Assembly: GCA_021812385.1 (NCBI GenBank) | Contig: JAKANO010000016.1 | Coordinates: 1 to 64,000, forward strand | Reading direction: 5' to 3' | DNA from: Pseudomonadota bacterium | Lineage (GTDB): Bacteria > Pseudomonadota > Gammaproteobacteria > Burkholderiales > Thiobacteraceae | DNA length: 64,000 nt | Shown here: positions 39,851-48,954 of the stretch, one piece after another | Layout: every line of letters begins with the position of its first letter | Numbering within the stretch: position 1 is the stretch's first letter | Position numbers and translations under genes: made by a program | Notes under the pieces: model-generated | What the model saw: the letters and a program-made list of their open reading frames with translations, nothing else | What the model was told of the DNA's origin: nothing | Databases searched by the model: none

Positions 39851-41842
39851 ATGACACAGATCGACATGCAAACGCTTTACATGATCGTGCCGCTGGCACC
39901 CTTAGCCGGCGCCGTATTTGCCGGCTTGTTCGGCTGGCTGATCGGCCGTACTTGGTCGCATCGCATCACCATCCTGGGCGTGGCGATTTCCTGCGTCGCA
40001 TCCTATTTCGTGTTTCAAGATGTGCAGCAAGGCCATACGTTCAACGGCAATATTTATACCTGGCTGACCAGCGGCGACATGTCCTTCCAGATTGGCTTCT
40101 TGATCGACAAGCTTTCCGCCATGATGATGCTGGTGGTGACTTTCGTTTCGCTCATGGTGCATATCTACACCATCGGCTACATGGAAGAAGACCCCGGCTA
40201 TCAGCGCTTCTTCGCGTACATTTCGCTGTTTACCTTCTCCATGCTGATGCTGGTGATGTCGAACAACTTCGTGCAGTTGTTCTTCGGCTGGGAAGCGGTG
40301 GGCTTGGTGTCGTATCTGCTGATCGGTTTTTGGTTCACCAAGCCGACGGCGATTTACGCCAACCTCAAGGCCTTCTTGGTCAACCGTGTCGGCGACTTCG
40401 GCTTCCTGCTCGGCATCGGCTTGGTGCTGGCCTATACCGGCACCTTGGATTATTCGGCGGTGTTCGGCCAGGCGGGCGCATTAGCGAGTCAAAGCATTAC
40501 CCTGTTTCCAGGCAGCCCGTGGTCGCTAATCACCGTGATCTGCATCCTGCTGTTCATCGGTGCGATGGGCAAATCAGCGCAGTTCCCGCTGCACGTGTGG
40601 CTGCCGGATTCGATGGAAGGCCCAACGCCGATCTCGGCGCTGATCCACGCCGCGACCATGGTGACCGCCGGCATCTTCATGGTGGCGCGTATGTCGCCGC
40701 TGTTCGAGTTGTCCGACACCGCGTTGTCGTTTGTGCTGGTGATCGGCGCGATCACCGCGCTATTCATGGGCTTCCTTGGCATTATCCAAAACGACATCAA
40801 GCGCGTGGTGGCTTATTCGACGCTGTCCCAGCTCGGTTACATGACCGTAGCGCTGGGCGCTTCGGCTTATTCCGTGGCGGTGTTCCACTTAATGACCCAC
40901 GCGTTCTTTAAAGCGCTGCTGTTCTTGGCGGCGGGCTCGGTGATTATCGGCATGCACCATGACCAGGACATCCGGCACATGGGCGGCTTGCGCAAATACA
41001 TGCCGATCACCTGGATCACCTCGCTGTTCGGCTCGCTGGCGCTGATCGGCACGCCGTTCTTTTCCGGCTTTTACTCCAAGGATTCGATTATCGAGGCGGT
41101 TAAAGCCTCGCACCTCACTGGCGCCGGTTTCGCCTATTTCGCGGTGGTCGCCGGCGTGTTTGTCACGGCCTTCTATTCTTTCCGCATGTACTTCCTGGTG
41201 TTCCATGGCAAAGAGCGTTTCCACGCACATAGGCATCACGATGAAGAGCATGCTCATGGCCACGGCCACACGCCGCATGAAACACCGTGGGTGGTGTGGT
41301 TGCCGCTGGTGCTGCTGGCGATTCCATCTGTGGTCATCGGCTATCTGACCGTTGGCCCCATCATCGAAGGCAACTGGTTCGGCAGCGCCATCTTCGTATC
41401 CGATGCGCACCCCGCAATAAAAGAATTGGCGGAAGAATTCCACGGCGCCAGCGCGATGGCCACCCATGCCTTAGGCACCTTGCCATTCTGGCTGGCGCTC
41501 GCGGGTGTGGTGTCGGCTTATCTTCTATACCTGGTGTTCACCGACATTCCCGCCAAGATCGCCGCACGCTTCTCGCTGATCTATGCGATTCTTGAACACA
41601 AGTACGGCTTCGATGAATTCTACGAATGGTTCTTCGCCGGCGGCGCACGCAAAATCGGCAGCGGTTTATGGCAGCGCGGCGACGTCACCGTGATCGACGG
41701 CTGGCTGGTGAATGGTTCGGCTAAGCTGGTGGGCTGGTTTTCCGGCCTGCTGCGGCAATTCCAGTCCGGTTACATCTACCACTATGCGTTTGCAATGTTG
41801 ATCGGCGTATTCGTGCTGATCACTTGGTTTGTGAAGGTTTAA
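39851..41842 (+). CDS. nuoL: NADH-quinone oxidoreductase subunit L
   Basis: NuoL (663 residues) is the distal Mrp-type proton-pumping subunit, with about 16 helices and the long lateral helix near the C-terminus. Diagnostic blocks are FFGWEAVGLVSYLLIGFW, NRVGDFGFLLGIG, FIGAMGKSAQFPLHVWLPDSMEGPTPISALIH (in part) and the TLSQLGYM motif. A His-rich loop (HAHRHHDEEHAHGHGH, near residue 457) is present, as often seen in NuoL. Confidence 0.97.
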   Translation: MTQIDMQTLYMIVPLAPLAGAVFAGLFGWLIGRTWSHRITILGVAISCVASYFVFQDVQQGHTFNGNIYTWLTSGDMSFQIGFLIDKLSAMMMLVVTFVSLMVHIYTIGYMEEDPGYQRFFAYISLFTFSMLMLVMSNNFVQLFFGWEAVGLVSYLLIGFWFTKPTAIYANLKAFLVNRVGDFGFLLGIGLVLAYTGTLDYSAVFGQAGALASQSITLFPGSPWSLITVICILLFIGAMGKSAQFPLHVWLPDSMEGPTPISALIHAATMVTAGIFMVARMSPLFELSDTALSFVLVIGAITALFMGFLGIIQNDIKRVVAYSTLSQLGYMTVALGASAYSVAVFHLMTHAFFKALLFLAAGSVIIGMHHDQDIRHMGGLRKYMPITWITSLFGSLALIGTPFFSGFYSKDSIIEAVKASHLTGAGFAYFAVVAGVFVTAFYSFRMYFLVFHGKERFHAHRHHDEEHAHGHGHTPHETPWVVWLPLVLLAIPSVVIGYLTVGPIIEGNWFGSAIFVSDAHPAIKELAEEFHGASAMATHALGTLPFWLALAGVVSAYLLYLVFTDIPAKIAARFSLIYAILEHKYGFDEFYEWFFAGGARKIGSGLWQRGDVTVIDGWLVNGSAKLVGWFSGLLRQFQSGYIYHYAFAMLIGVFVLITWFVKV

Positions 41843-41850
41843 GGAATCGT

Positions 41851-43377
41851 ATGTTGTTAGGAATGCCGCTTCTGAGTCTCGTCATCTGGTTGCCGATCTT
41901 TTTCGGCGTGGCGGTATTGCTCACCGGGGATCGCAACCCCTTTGCCGCGCGCTGGATGGCGTTCATCGGCGCGGTGTTGAGCTTTGCGGCCACCATCCCG
42001 CTGTACACCCAATTCAATCTCGCCAGCGTCGGCATGCAGTTCGCGGAAATGCGGCCTTGGATTGAGAGTTTCAATATCAACTATCACCTGGGTGTGGATG
42101 GCATTTCGGTCTTGTTCATTTTGCTCACCAGTTTTACCAATGTGTTGGTGGTAATCGCCGGCTGGAAAGTCATCGAAAAAAATGTCGCGCAGTATATGGC
42201 CGCGTTCTTGATCATGGCGGGCTTGATGAATGGCGTTTTCGCCGCGCTGGATGGGATTTTGTTTTACGTGTTCTGGGAAGCGATGCTGATCCCCATGTTC
42301 CTGGTGATCGGTGTGTGGGGTGGGGCGCGCCGGGTTTACGCCAGCATCAAGTTTTTCCTGTATACGCTATTGGGTTCGCTGTTGATGTTGGTGTCTTTCA
42401 TTTACCTGTATCTCAAGAGCGGTAGTTTCGAAATTGTGCAATGGCATCTGTTGCCCCTGAGCCTTAAAGAGCAGATCCTGATTTTCCTCGCGCTGTTTTC
42501 CGCGTTTGCGGTAAAGGTGCCGATGTGGCCGGTGCATACGTGGTTGCCGGATGCGCACGTGGAAGCGCCGACCGGCGGCTCCGTGGTGCTGGCGGCGATC
42601 ATGTTGAAGCTCGGCGCTTACGGCTTCCTGCGCTTTTCCTTGCCGATTGCGCCGGACGGCAGCCATGCGCTCACGGGCTTCATGATCACCTTGTCGCTGA
42701 TCGCCGTGGTGTACATCGGTTTGGTGGCGCTGGTGCAAACCGATATGAAAAAGCTCATCGCTTATTCGTCGATCTCGCATATGGGTTTTGTCACGCTGGG
42801 CTTTTTTCTGTTCAGCGCTATCGGGATGGAAGGCGCGCTGGTGCAAATGATTTCGCACGGCTTCATATCCGGCGCCATGTTCCTGTGTGTGGGCGTGATG
42901 TATGACCGCGTGCACTCGCGCAACATTTCCGATTACGGCGGCGTGGCCAACAAAATGCCGATGTTCGCCGCCTTCTTCGTGCTGTTTTCCATGGCCAATT
43001 CGGGCTTGCCCGCGACCAGCGGATTCGTCGGCGAGTTCATGGTCATCATGGGCGCCATCAAGGTGAATTTCTGGTATGCCTTCCTCGCCGCCAGCACGCT
43101 GATTTTTGGCGCGGCTTATACCTTGTGGATGGTCAAGCGCGTGGTGTTTGGCGCGGTCGGGAACGATCATGTGGAGCACATGAAAGATATTTCCGCGCGC
43201 GAATTCCTGGTGCTGGGGACACTGGCCGTGGCCGTGCTGGCCATGGGCCTGTATCCCAAGCCGTTCACCGAAGTGATGCACGTTTCCGTGAATAATCTGC
43301 TCGCCCATGTTTCGGTGAGCAAATGCGGCGCCGATTGCGCCTGGCCAAGTGCGTCAAGCAAGGATGAATTGAAATGA
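41851..43377 (+). CDS. nuoM: NADH-quinone oxidoreductase subunit M
   Basis: NuoM (508 residues) is the second antiporter-like proton-pumping subunit. It has [63 protein letters not shown] (in part) and [13 protein letters not shown] at 41851 follows AAGGA. A longer open frame into the nuoL 3' end is not used. Its stop overlaps the nuoN start (ATGA). Confidence 0.97.
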   Translation: MLLGMPLLSLVIWLPIFFGVAVLLTGDRNPFAARWMAFIGAVLSFAATIPLYTQFNLASVGMQFAEMRPWIESFNINYHLGVDGISVLFILLTSFTNVLVVIAGWKVIEKNVAQYMAAFLIMAGLMNGVFAALDGILFYVFWEAMLIPMFLVIGVWGGARRVYASIKFFLYTLLGSLLMLVSFIYLYLKSGSFEIVQWHLLPLSLKEQILIFLALFSAFAVKVPMWPVHTWLPDAHVEAPTGGSVVLAAIMLKLGAYGFLRFSLPIAPDGSHALTGFMITLSLIAVVYIGLVALVQTDMKKLIAYSSISHMGFVTLGFFLFSAIGMEGALVQMISHGFISGAMFLCVGVMYDRVHSRNISDYGGVANKMPMFAAFFVLFSMANSGLPATSGFVGEFMVIMGAIKVNFWYAFLAASTLIFGAAYTLWMVKRVVFGAVGNDHVEHMKDISAREFLVLGTLAVAVLAMGLYPKPFTEVMHVSVNNLLAHVSVSKCGADCAWPSASSKDELK

Positions 43378-44819
43378 ATTTCGCCCTGACCGATCTGTTG
43401 CCCGTGCTGCCGGAAATCTTCGTGCTCAGCATGTTGTGCTTTATCCTGATTCTGGATTTGTTCCTGGCCGACGATTTGCGCTTCATCAGCTACGGCCTGA
43501 CCTTGCTGACCTTGGCGGGTGCGGCGATCATCACCGCCGCCACCTTTACGCAGACGCCGGTGCTGGCCTTCAGCAATATGTTCGTGGACGATGCTTTATC
43601 CGACATGCTCAAGCTCATGTTGTATGGCGTCGTGGCCACCGTCCTGATTTATGCGCGCGGCTATATTCAGGCGCGCGGCCTGTATCGCGGCGAGTTCTTC
43701 GTGCTCATGCTGTTTGCCATGCTCGGCATGATGGTGATGATTTCCGGCAGCCATTTCCTCACGCTGTATCTCGGCTTGGAGCTGTTGTCGCTGAGCTTAT
43801 ATGCCTTGGTCGCCTTGCAACGCGACTCCAGAGTGGCCACCGAAGCGGCGATGAAGTATTTCGTGCTGGGTGCGATTGCCTCGGGCATGTTGCTGTATGG
43901 CTTGTCGATGATTTATGGCGCAACCGGCACTTTGGACATAAGCAACTTGGCCACGACCTTGCCGAGCGTCAATCATCTGAACACCGTGCTGGTGTTCGGT
44001 TTGGTGTTCACCATTGCCGGTTTGGCCTTCAAGCTGGGCGTCGTGCCGTTCCACATGTGGATTCCCGATGTGTATCAAGGCGCGCCCACCGCCGTGACCT
44101 TGTTCATCGGCACCGCGCCTAAAATCGCTGCTTTCGCCTTCGTCATGCGCTTGCTGATTGCAGGGCTGGGCGGGCTTGCGACCGACTGGCAGCCGATGCT
44201 GGCCTTGATGGCCATACTGTCGATGGCCATCGGCAATATCACCGCCATTGCGCAAACCAACATCAAGCGCATGCTGGCTTATTCGACCATTTCACACATG
44301 GGCTTCTTGCTGCTCGGCTTCCTCGCCGCAAGCACCAACGGTTACAACGCCGCGATGTTCTATGTGCTGGTGTATGTGCTGATGAGCCTAGGCGGTTTCG
44401 GCATGATCTTGCTGTTGTCGCGCGCCGGATTCGAAGCGGACCAGTTGAACGACTTCAAAGGCCTGAACCAACGCAGCCCGTGGTATGCCTTCCTGATGCT
44501 GTTGCTGATGGTGTCGATGGCGGGAATTCCGCCCACCGTCGGCTTCTACGCCAAGCTCTCCGTGCTGCAAGCAGCGCTGCAAGCCGGCTACCTGTGGCTG
44601 GTCGTGGCGGCAGTGCTGATGTCGGTGATCGGCGCTTACTACTACCTGCGCATCGTCAAGCTCATGTACTTCGATGAGCCCCTGGACGCAACGCCGATTC
44701 AAGCGCAGCCAGACATGAGCGTCCTATTGAGCATTAATGCGCTAGCCGTGCTGGCGCTGGGCATCATGCCGCAGTCGCTCATGGTGCTGTGCGCGAATGC
44801 CATCAAGAACATGTTGTAG
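43374..44819 (+). CDS. nuoN: NADH-quinone oxidoreductase subunit N
   Basis: NuoN (481 residues) is the third antiporter-like subunit and closes the operon. It shows [56 protein letters not shown] and [14 protein letters not shown]. With this gene all 14 subunits of a proton-pumping complex I are present in the canonical order. Confidence 0.97.
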   Translation: MNFALTDLLPVLPEIFVLSMLCFILILDLFLADDLRFISYGLTLLTLAGAAIITAATFTQTPVLAFSNMFVDDALSDMLKLMLYGVVATVLIYARGYIQARGLYRGEFFVLMLFAMLGMMVMISGSHFLTLYLGLELLSLSLYALVALQRDSRVATEAAMKYFVLGAIASGMLLYGLSMIYGATGTLDISNLATTLPSVNHLNTVLVFGLVFTIAGLAFKLGVVPFHMWIPDVYQGAPTAVTLFIGTAPKIAAFAFVMRLLIAGLGGLATDWQPMLALMAILSMAIGNITAIAQTNIKRMLAYSTISHMGFLLLGFLAASTNGYNAAMFYVLVYVLMSLGGFGMILLLSRAGFEADQLNDFKGLNQRSPWYAFLMLLLMVSMAGIPPTVGFYAKLSVLQAALQAGYLWLVVAAVLMSVIGAYYYLRIVKLMYFDEPLDATPIQAQPDMSVLLSINALAVLALGIMPQSLMVLCANAIKNML

Positions 44820-44843
44820 CAACTAGCAAAACCTTCAAATGCA

Positions 44844-44984
44844 AGCCACAGAGTTCACAGAGCACACAGAGGTTCGGGACTTTGCGAAACTGAGCAGACA
44901 TGTTCATGCCCCGGGTTCTATCATGGCCGCAACGCTCTTTTACGCCATAGGGTTTTCGCTGTGAACGCTGTGTTCTCTGTGGCT
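44844..44984. repeat. intergenic inverted repeat R4 (CACAGAG type)
   Basis: The left arm 44844-44871 carries CACAGAG units. The right arm 44957-44984 is its inverse, matching about 22 of 28 positions, across an 85-nt loop. The right arm overlaps the probable start of the next gene. Confidence 0.75.
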
Positions 44985-45605
44985 AATAATCTTCTACTGA
45001 TTCGTCGATTAGCATTCCTGCTGCTGTTCGTTTCTTGTGGCGCCGCAGCCGATAGCCCCACGCTCCCGCAAAATTGTGTCGAGTCCTGCGTCACGCCTTA
45101 CGGTGCGGTATTGGGCATGACCAGCGAAGGCACAAAATCGTTTTCCAACTGCCAAAGCAGTTGCGTCGTCTTCGATCCCAATCAAGAAAATAGTACCTAC
45201 ACCGGCATCAAATGGCAGTGCGTGGAATTCGCGCGGCGTTGGCTGATACGTAATCGCGGGCTGACCTTTGGCGATGTGGATGTGGCGGCCGACATCTGGT
45301 CGATTAATGCATTTACGCGCTTGAGCGATCAAAGCCAAGTCCCAGTTCAAACCTATACGAATGGCTCTAACATGCAGCCAAAGCCCGGCGATCTGCTGAT
45401 TTACGCCAAAGAATATTTGGCGACTGGGCATGCGGCGGTGGTGCTGGAAGTGGACCCGAAAAAGGGCCGGGTGCGCGTGGCGGAACAAAATTTTAACAAT
45501 CAAAAATGGTACGGGCATTACGCGCGGAGTATCGATTTGATCCACAAAAATGGACATTACTGGTTATTGGATGCCTACTTATTGGGCTGGAAGCGCGCGC
45601 AGTAA
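44961..45605 (+). CDS. exported CHAP-domain amidase, glutathionylspermidine-amidase-like
   Basis: The 214-residue protein has a hydrophobic N-terminal signal (RRLAFLLLFVSCGAAA) and a CHAP (NlpC/P60-like) domain. The nucleophile is in GIKWQCVEFARRWL (Cys87) and the base in TGHAAVV (His157). The WQCVEFARR motif resembles the amidase domain of glutathionylspermidine synthetase/amidase, although the synthetase half is absent. An exported enzyme more likely cuts peptidoglycan peptides. The GTG start at 44961 lies within repeat R4. GTG at 44979 is the alternative. Confidence 0.75.
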   Translation: MNAVFSVANNLLLIRRLAFLLLFVSCGAAADSPTLPQNCVESCVTPYGAVLGMTSEGTKSFSNCQSSCVVFDPNQENSTYTGIKWQCVEFARRWLIRNRGLTFGDVDVAADIWSINAFTRLSDQSQVPVQTYTNGSNMQPKPGDLLIYAKEYLATGHAAVVLEVDPKKGRVRVAEQNFNNQKWYGHYARSIDLIHKNGHYWLLDAYLLGWKRAQ

Positions 45606-45720
45606 ACAGAAGAAAAGCTGCGTCTTTAGACTGACTGCGTTGTGCCAGACTTTTAAGCATCTTCTCCATAGCAGTCACGTATCTTGGCACGCGGTACCCA
45701 TTAAACCACAGGGAGCATTT

Positions 45721-46434
45721 ATGAGTCTCAGCTATCGTTTAGTTCTTGCGTTGGTAATCACATGTGCGGCACTTACAGGTTGCATATCAGCAAAATCGTT
45801 TGTGGACCCTTCATTTCCAAAAGTCGCGTACGAAGATGTAAAAAGAAAAAATGAACCCCTTCGCCTCAAGCTCATTGTTGAGTTTCAGCGGAATGGTCAA
45901 CCATACCCTCGAGCAGATAGCACATTAAAAGATAACGCTGAACGCATCCTAAGAGGATCGGGAGTAGTCACTCCAGTCTCCGACCAAGGAGAAGGGGAAA
46001 TTAAAGTGGTTGTAAACAATATTGCAGACACCGGTGATGCAGCTGCAAAAGGGTTTGGTAGCGGCCTCACATTTGGGTTAGTTGGAACTACCGTTACGGA
46101 TGCCTATGAAATGTCGGTATCCATCACTGTTCAAGGAAAGACGATCAGTCGAACAGGTATAAAGCACGCAATTCATACAGCTATCGGGAACACGAACCCA
46201 CCTGATGGTCTTGAAGCTATTCCACCGGGGGTTGCCTTCGGAAGAGTGGTGGAACAAATGCTTCTCCGAGCGTTACAAGACATGCAGAAAAGTGGCGAAC
46301 TGGGTTGGTTAAGTACGCCTACTCGCATTGGTTTTTCTTCGTCATATCAATGGCTAATATTGCACCCCAGCAATTTGCCAATAGCTACGCTAATGGCGTA
46401 TACGGAAAGTCGATGGCAGGGGCTAGCTTTGTAG
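45721..46434 (+). CDS. lipoprotein of unknown function
   Basis: From ATG at 45721 (GGAG 8 nt upstream) the 237-residue protein has a lipoprotein signal with lipobox LTGC. After that come a charged stretch (VAYEDVKRKNEPLRLKLIVEF, in part) and a Gly-rich hydrophobic patch (KGFGSGLTFGLVGTTV), then ISRTGIKHAIHTAIGNTNPP. Its base composition is more AT-rich than its neighbours, suggesting acquisition. The last 45 or so residues look unlike the rest, and another reading frame is also open there (46350-46451). The natural C-terminus may therefore have been lost or fused to foreign sequence. Confidence 0.65.
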   Translation: MSLSYRLVLALVITCAALTGCISAKSFVDPSFPKVAYEDVKRKNEPLRLKLIVEFQRNGQPYPRADSTLKDNAERILRGSGVVTPVSDQGEGEIKVVVNNIADTGDAAAKGFGSGLTFGLVGTTVTDAYEMSVSITVQGKTISRTGIKHAIHTAIGNTNPPDGLEAIPPGVAFGRVVEQMLLRALQDMQKSGELGWLSTPTRIGFSSSYQWLILHPSNLPIATLMAYTESRWQGLAL

Positions 46435-46482
46435 CCATTCAACTGGCCTGACGACGTTCTGAATTTCATTGTCACCGAAGCA

Positions 46483-46567
46483 TCAACCCTCGCTGACTAC
46501 CAAACCATCTTCCCCGTTGATATCGCGCTCATTCACACAAGCCCAAGCGCGAATGAAAGCGGGCCAC
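46483..46567 (-). pseudogene. decayed 3' end of a hybrid histidine kinase gene
   Basis: On the minus strand this piece reads [25 protein letters not shown] then a stop (in part), nearly identical to the last residues of the intact hybrid kinase at 50829-53885 ([19 protein letters not shown]). By hand alignment 64 of 77 bases agree without gaps (46489-46565 against 50835-50911). Nothing further upstream of the kinase is recognisable. It is a fragment, and it lies just left of the kdpDE-kup module. Confidence 0.8.
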
Positions 46568-46594
46568 CTTGTTGTGCGCTGCGGCTGCAATTTC

Positions 46595-46612
46595 TTTACA
46601 CCTTTTTTACAC
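46595..46612 (+). promoter_or_regulatory. KdpE-like operator upstream of kdpD
   Basis: TTTACACCTTTTTTACAC agrees in 16 of 18 positions with the KdpE site of the E. coli kdpFABC promoter as I remember it (TTTATACTTTTTTTACAC). It lies about 50-65 bp before a plausible start point (-35-like TTGTCT at 46627-46632, TAACCT at 46649-46654), similar to the E. coli geometry. Confidence 0.65.
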
Positions 46613-46684
46613 GGCAGGCTGCAAAATTGTCTCGACCTTTACGCCAGTTAACCTATGCTGGGTTTGGTATATGACCAGGATGCA

Positions 46685-48235
46685 ATGCATATGATGGCGC
46701 CCGCAACACTATCTTCACGCCGTGTGCTGAGGAACCCCTACCTGCTGGCCCTCGCGGCCTGCGGCCTCACCGCGCTGATCGCTACGCCCTTGCGTGATCG
46801 GCTCGATCTTGCGAACACGGTCATGCTGTTCCTGCTCGCGGTGGTGCTGGTCGCGGTGCGGCTGGGCCGTGGGCCGGCGGTTCTCGCGGCATTCTGCAGC
46901 GTCGCCCTTTTCGATTTCTTTTTCGTGCCGCCGCACCTTTCGTTCGCCGTGAGCGACGTGCAATACTTGATCACCTTCAGCGTGATGCTTGCGGTCGCCT
47001 TGATTATCAGCCATCTGACGACCGGATTGGCGCGCCAGGTGCACACTGCCGAGGCAAGGGAATTGCAGACCCGCTCGCTCTACGAACTTGCCAAGGCGCT
47101 GGCCGGCGCCTTGGCGCAAACGCAGGTGTTCGCAGCCGGCGCGAGTTTTCTGCGCGAGAATTTGCGTGCGGATACCGTCTTGCTGTTGCCGGATGCGCAG
47201 GACAACTTGCATGCGATCGTCGCGCCAGCCAACCCGATCTCCCTTGCTGCGGAATACACTGCGCGCTCGGTTTTCGACAGCGGCGCAGTCACCGAAGCCG
47301 AAGACATTGCCGGTGGCGAGGGACGCAGCCTGTTGCTCCCGCTCAAGGGATCGACGCGCATGCGCGGCGTGCTGGTGATTTCCGTGAAGCCCGATGATGA
47401 GGCGTTATTGCGGCGCCAGCGCTCTTTGCTGATGACGGTGGCCTCCCTGATGGCGATCGCCATCGAGCGCCTGCATTTCGTGGAAGTGGCGCAGGATTCA
47501 CAGTTGCAGGTCGCCTCGGAGCGCTTGCGCAGTTCGATTCTCTCGGCGCTTTCCCATGACGTGCGCACGCCGCTGACGGTGATGTACGGACTGGCCGATG
47601 CGCTTACGCTGTCCAAACCGTCCTTGTCGCCAGCGGCGCAGGAAACGGTGCTCACGATTCGCGAGCAGGCGCTGCGCCTTAACAACATGGTCGGCAACCT
47701 GCTCGACATGGCGCGCCTGCAGGCCGGGCAGGTCAGGCTGCGCAAGGAATGGCAGCCATTGGAAGAAGTGGTCGGCGCCAGCATCAAATTATTGGGCACG
47801 GGATTGCAAGAACATGCCGTCAAGGTGACATTGCCAGCGGACCTGCCCATGCTGGAATTCGACGCGGTGCTGATGGAGCGCGTGTTCTGCAATCTGCTGG
47901 AGAACGCCGCGAAATATTCGCCCGACGCGGCGGATATCGAGGTGCGTGCGCAAGCAAGCGATGCCATGATCGAAATCACCATCTGCAATGCCGGCGCCGG
48001 ATTTCCGCCGGACAGGCTGGCGCGGATTTTCGATTTGTTCGAACGCGGCAGCGTCGAATCGGCAGTACCCGGCTTCGGGGTCGGCTTGGCTATTTGCCGC
48101 GCCATCATCGAGGCGCACGGCGGCGCCATTCGTGCCTTCAATCCCGAAACTGGGGGTGGTTGCGTGTGCTTCACGCTGCCGCGCGGCACGCCGCCGCAGA
48201 TCGAATGCGAGAGTGCTTCGGGAGAAACGCAATGA
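46685..48235 (+). CDS. kdpD: short KdpD-type sensor histidine kinase (no KdpD/USP domain)
   Basis: This protein (about 516 residues) matches only the C-terminal half of KdpD. It has four close membrane helices of the DUF4118 type (PYLLALAACGLTALIATPL onward, FDFFFVPPHLSFAVSD between), a GAF domain (about 130-270), HisKA with SALSHDVRTPLTV (His291) and HATPase with LLENAAKYSPDA and FGVGLAICR. The roughly 370-residue N-terminal KdpD and USP sensor part is absent, and no trace lies upstream. ATG 46685 is chosen for AGGA 4 nt before; in-frame ATGs at 46655 and 46691 are possible. It overlaps kdpE (ATGA). Confidence 0.88.
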   Translation: MHMMAPATLSSRRVLRNPYLLALAACGLTALIATPLRDRLDLANTVMLFLLAVVLVAVRLGRGPAVLAAFCSVALFDFFFVPPHLSFAVSDVQYLITFSVMLAVALIISHLTTGLARQVHTAEARELQTRSLYELAKALAGALAQTQVFAAGASFLRENLRADTVLLLPDAQDNLHAIVAPANPISLAAEYTARSVFDSGAVTEAEDIAGGEGRSLLLPLKGSTRMRGVLVISVKPDDEALLRRQRSLLMTVASLMAIAIERLHFVEVAQDSQLQVASERLRSSILSALSHDVRTPLTVMYGLADALTLSKPSLSPAAQETVLTIREQALRLNNMVGNLLDMARLQAGQVRLRKEWQPLEEVVGASIKLLGTGLQEHAVKVTLPADLPMLEFDAVLMERVFCNLLENAAKYSPDAADIEVRAQASDAMIEITICNAGAGFPPDRLARIFDLFERGSVESAVPGFGVGLAICRAIIEAHGGAIRAFNPETGGGCVCFTLPRGTPPQIECESASGETQ

Positions 48236-48924
48236 ATATCCCCGGCCCGCTGGTGCTCGTGGTGGAAGACGAAATGCAGATTCGCCGCTTTGTTCGATCC
48301 GCGCTGGAAGGCGAGGGTTGCCGCGTGGCGGAAGCCGAAACCATGGCGCAAGGTCTGATCGAGGCCGGCACGCGCAAGCCCGATTTGATCATTCTCGATC
48401 TGGGTCTGCCGGATGGCGATGGCGTGCATTTTGTGCAGGACTTGCGCGCCTGGTCCAATCTGCCGGTGCTGATTCTCTCGGCGCGCTCGACCGAAAGCGA
48501 CAAGATCGGCGTGCTGGACGCGGGTGCGGATGACTATCTCACCAAACCCTTCGCCGTGGGTGAGCTGCTGGCACGGGTGCGCGCCTTGCTGCGGCGCGGC
48601 AAGCAGGCAGAGGAGGCGGGGAGCCCGCTCATGCGCTTCGGCGATGTCGAAGTCGATCTAACCCGGCGCCAAGTCTTGCGGCAAGGCATTGCGGTGCACC
48701 TGACGCCCATCGAATATCGCCTGCTGTGCGTGATGCTGGCGAATGCCGGCAAGGTCATGACGCATCGTCACCTGCTGCGCGATGTGTGGGGGCCATCCTT
48801 CGTCGAGAGCAATCATTACCTGCGCATCTACGTCGGCCATCTGCGGCAGAAGCTGGAACTTGACCCGACGCAACCGCGGCATTTTCTGACCGAAACCGGC
48901 GTTGGCTACCGATTCCAAAATTAA
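48232..48924 (+). CDS. kdpE: KdpE-type response regulator
   Basis: KdpE (230 residues) is an OmpR-family DNA-binding regulator of K+ uptake genes. The receiver domain has VVEDE, the phosphoacceptor Asp56 in LDLGLPDGDG, Ser/Thr in LSARST and Lys in YLTKPF. The C-terminal winged helix contains LTPIEYRLLCVMLANAGKV and the recognition region SNHYLRIYVGHLRQKLE. It is coupled to the short kdpD by a 4-bp overlap and followed by kup after 30 bp, making Kup its obvious local target. Confidence 0.93.
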   Translation: MNIPGPLVLVVEDEMQIRRFVRSALEGEGCRVAEAETMAQGLIEAGTRKPDLIILDLGLPDGDGVHFVQDLRAWSNLPVLILSARSTESDKIGVLDAGADDYLTKPFAVGELLARVRALLRRGKQAEEAGSPLMRFGDVEVDLTRRQVLRQGIAVHLTPIEYRLLCVMLANAGKVMTHRHLLRDVWGPSFVESNHYLRIYVGHLRQKLELDPTQPRHFLTETGVGYRFQN

Positions 48925-48954
48925 ATTCGATCTCAGATCAATAAGGGGATATCC

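Noticed and set aside
39952-40911. 319-codon frame inside nuoL on the same strand
   Set aside because: A frame-shifted shadow of nuoL with low-complexity Arg/His/Gly sequence. nuoL itself is intact.
46350-46451. 33-codon frame opening MANIAPQQFANSYANGV as a separate gene
   Set aside because: No ribosome-binding site, very short, and overlapped by the lipoprotein frame. It is only noted as a hint of a changed C-terminus.
47080-48429. Long antisense frame (449 codons) opposite kdpD and kdpE
   Set aside because: It is the mirror of two clear genes in GC-rich sequence. The product is Ser/Arg/Thr-rich without any domain.
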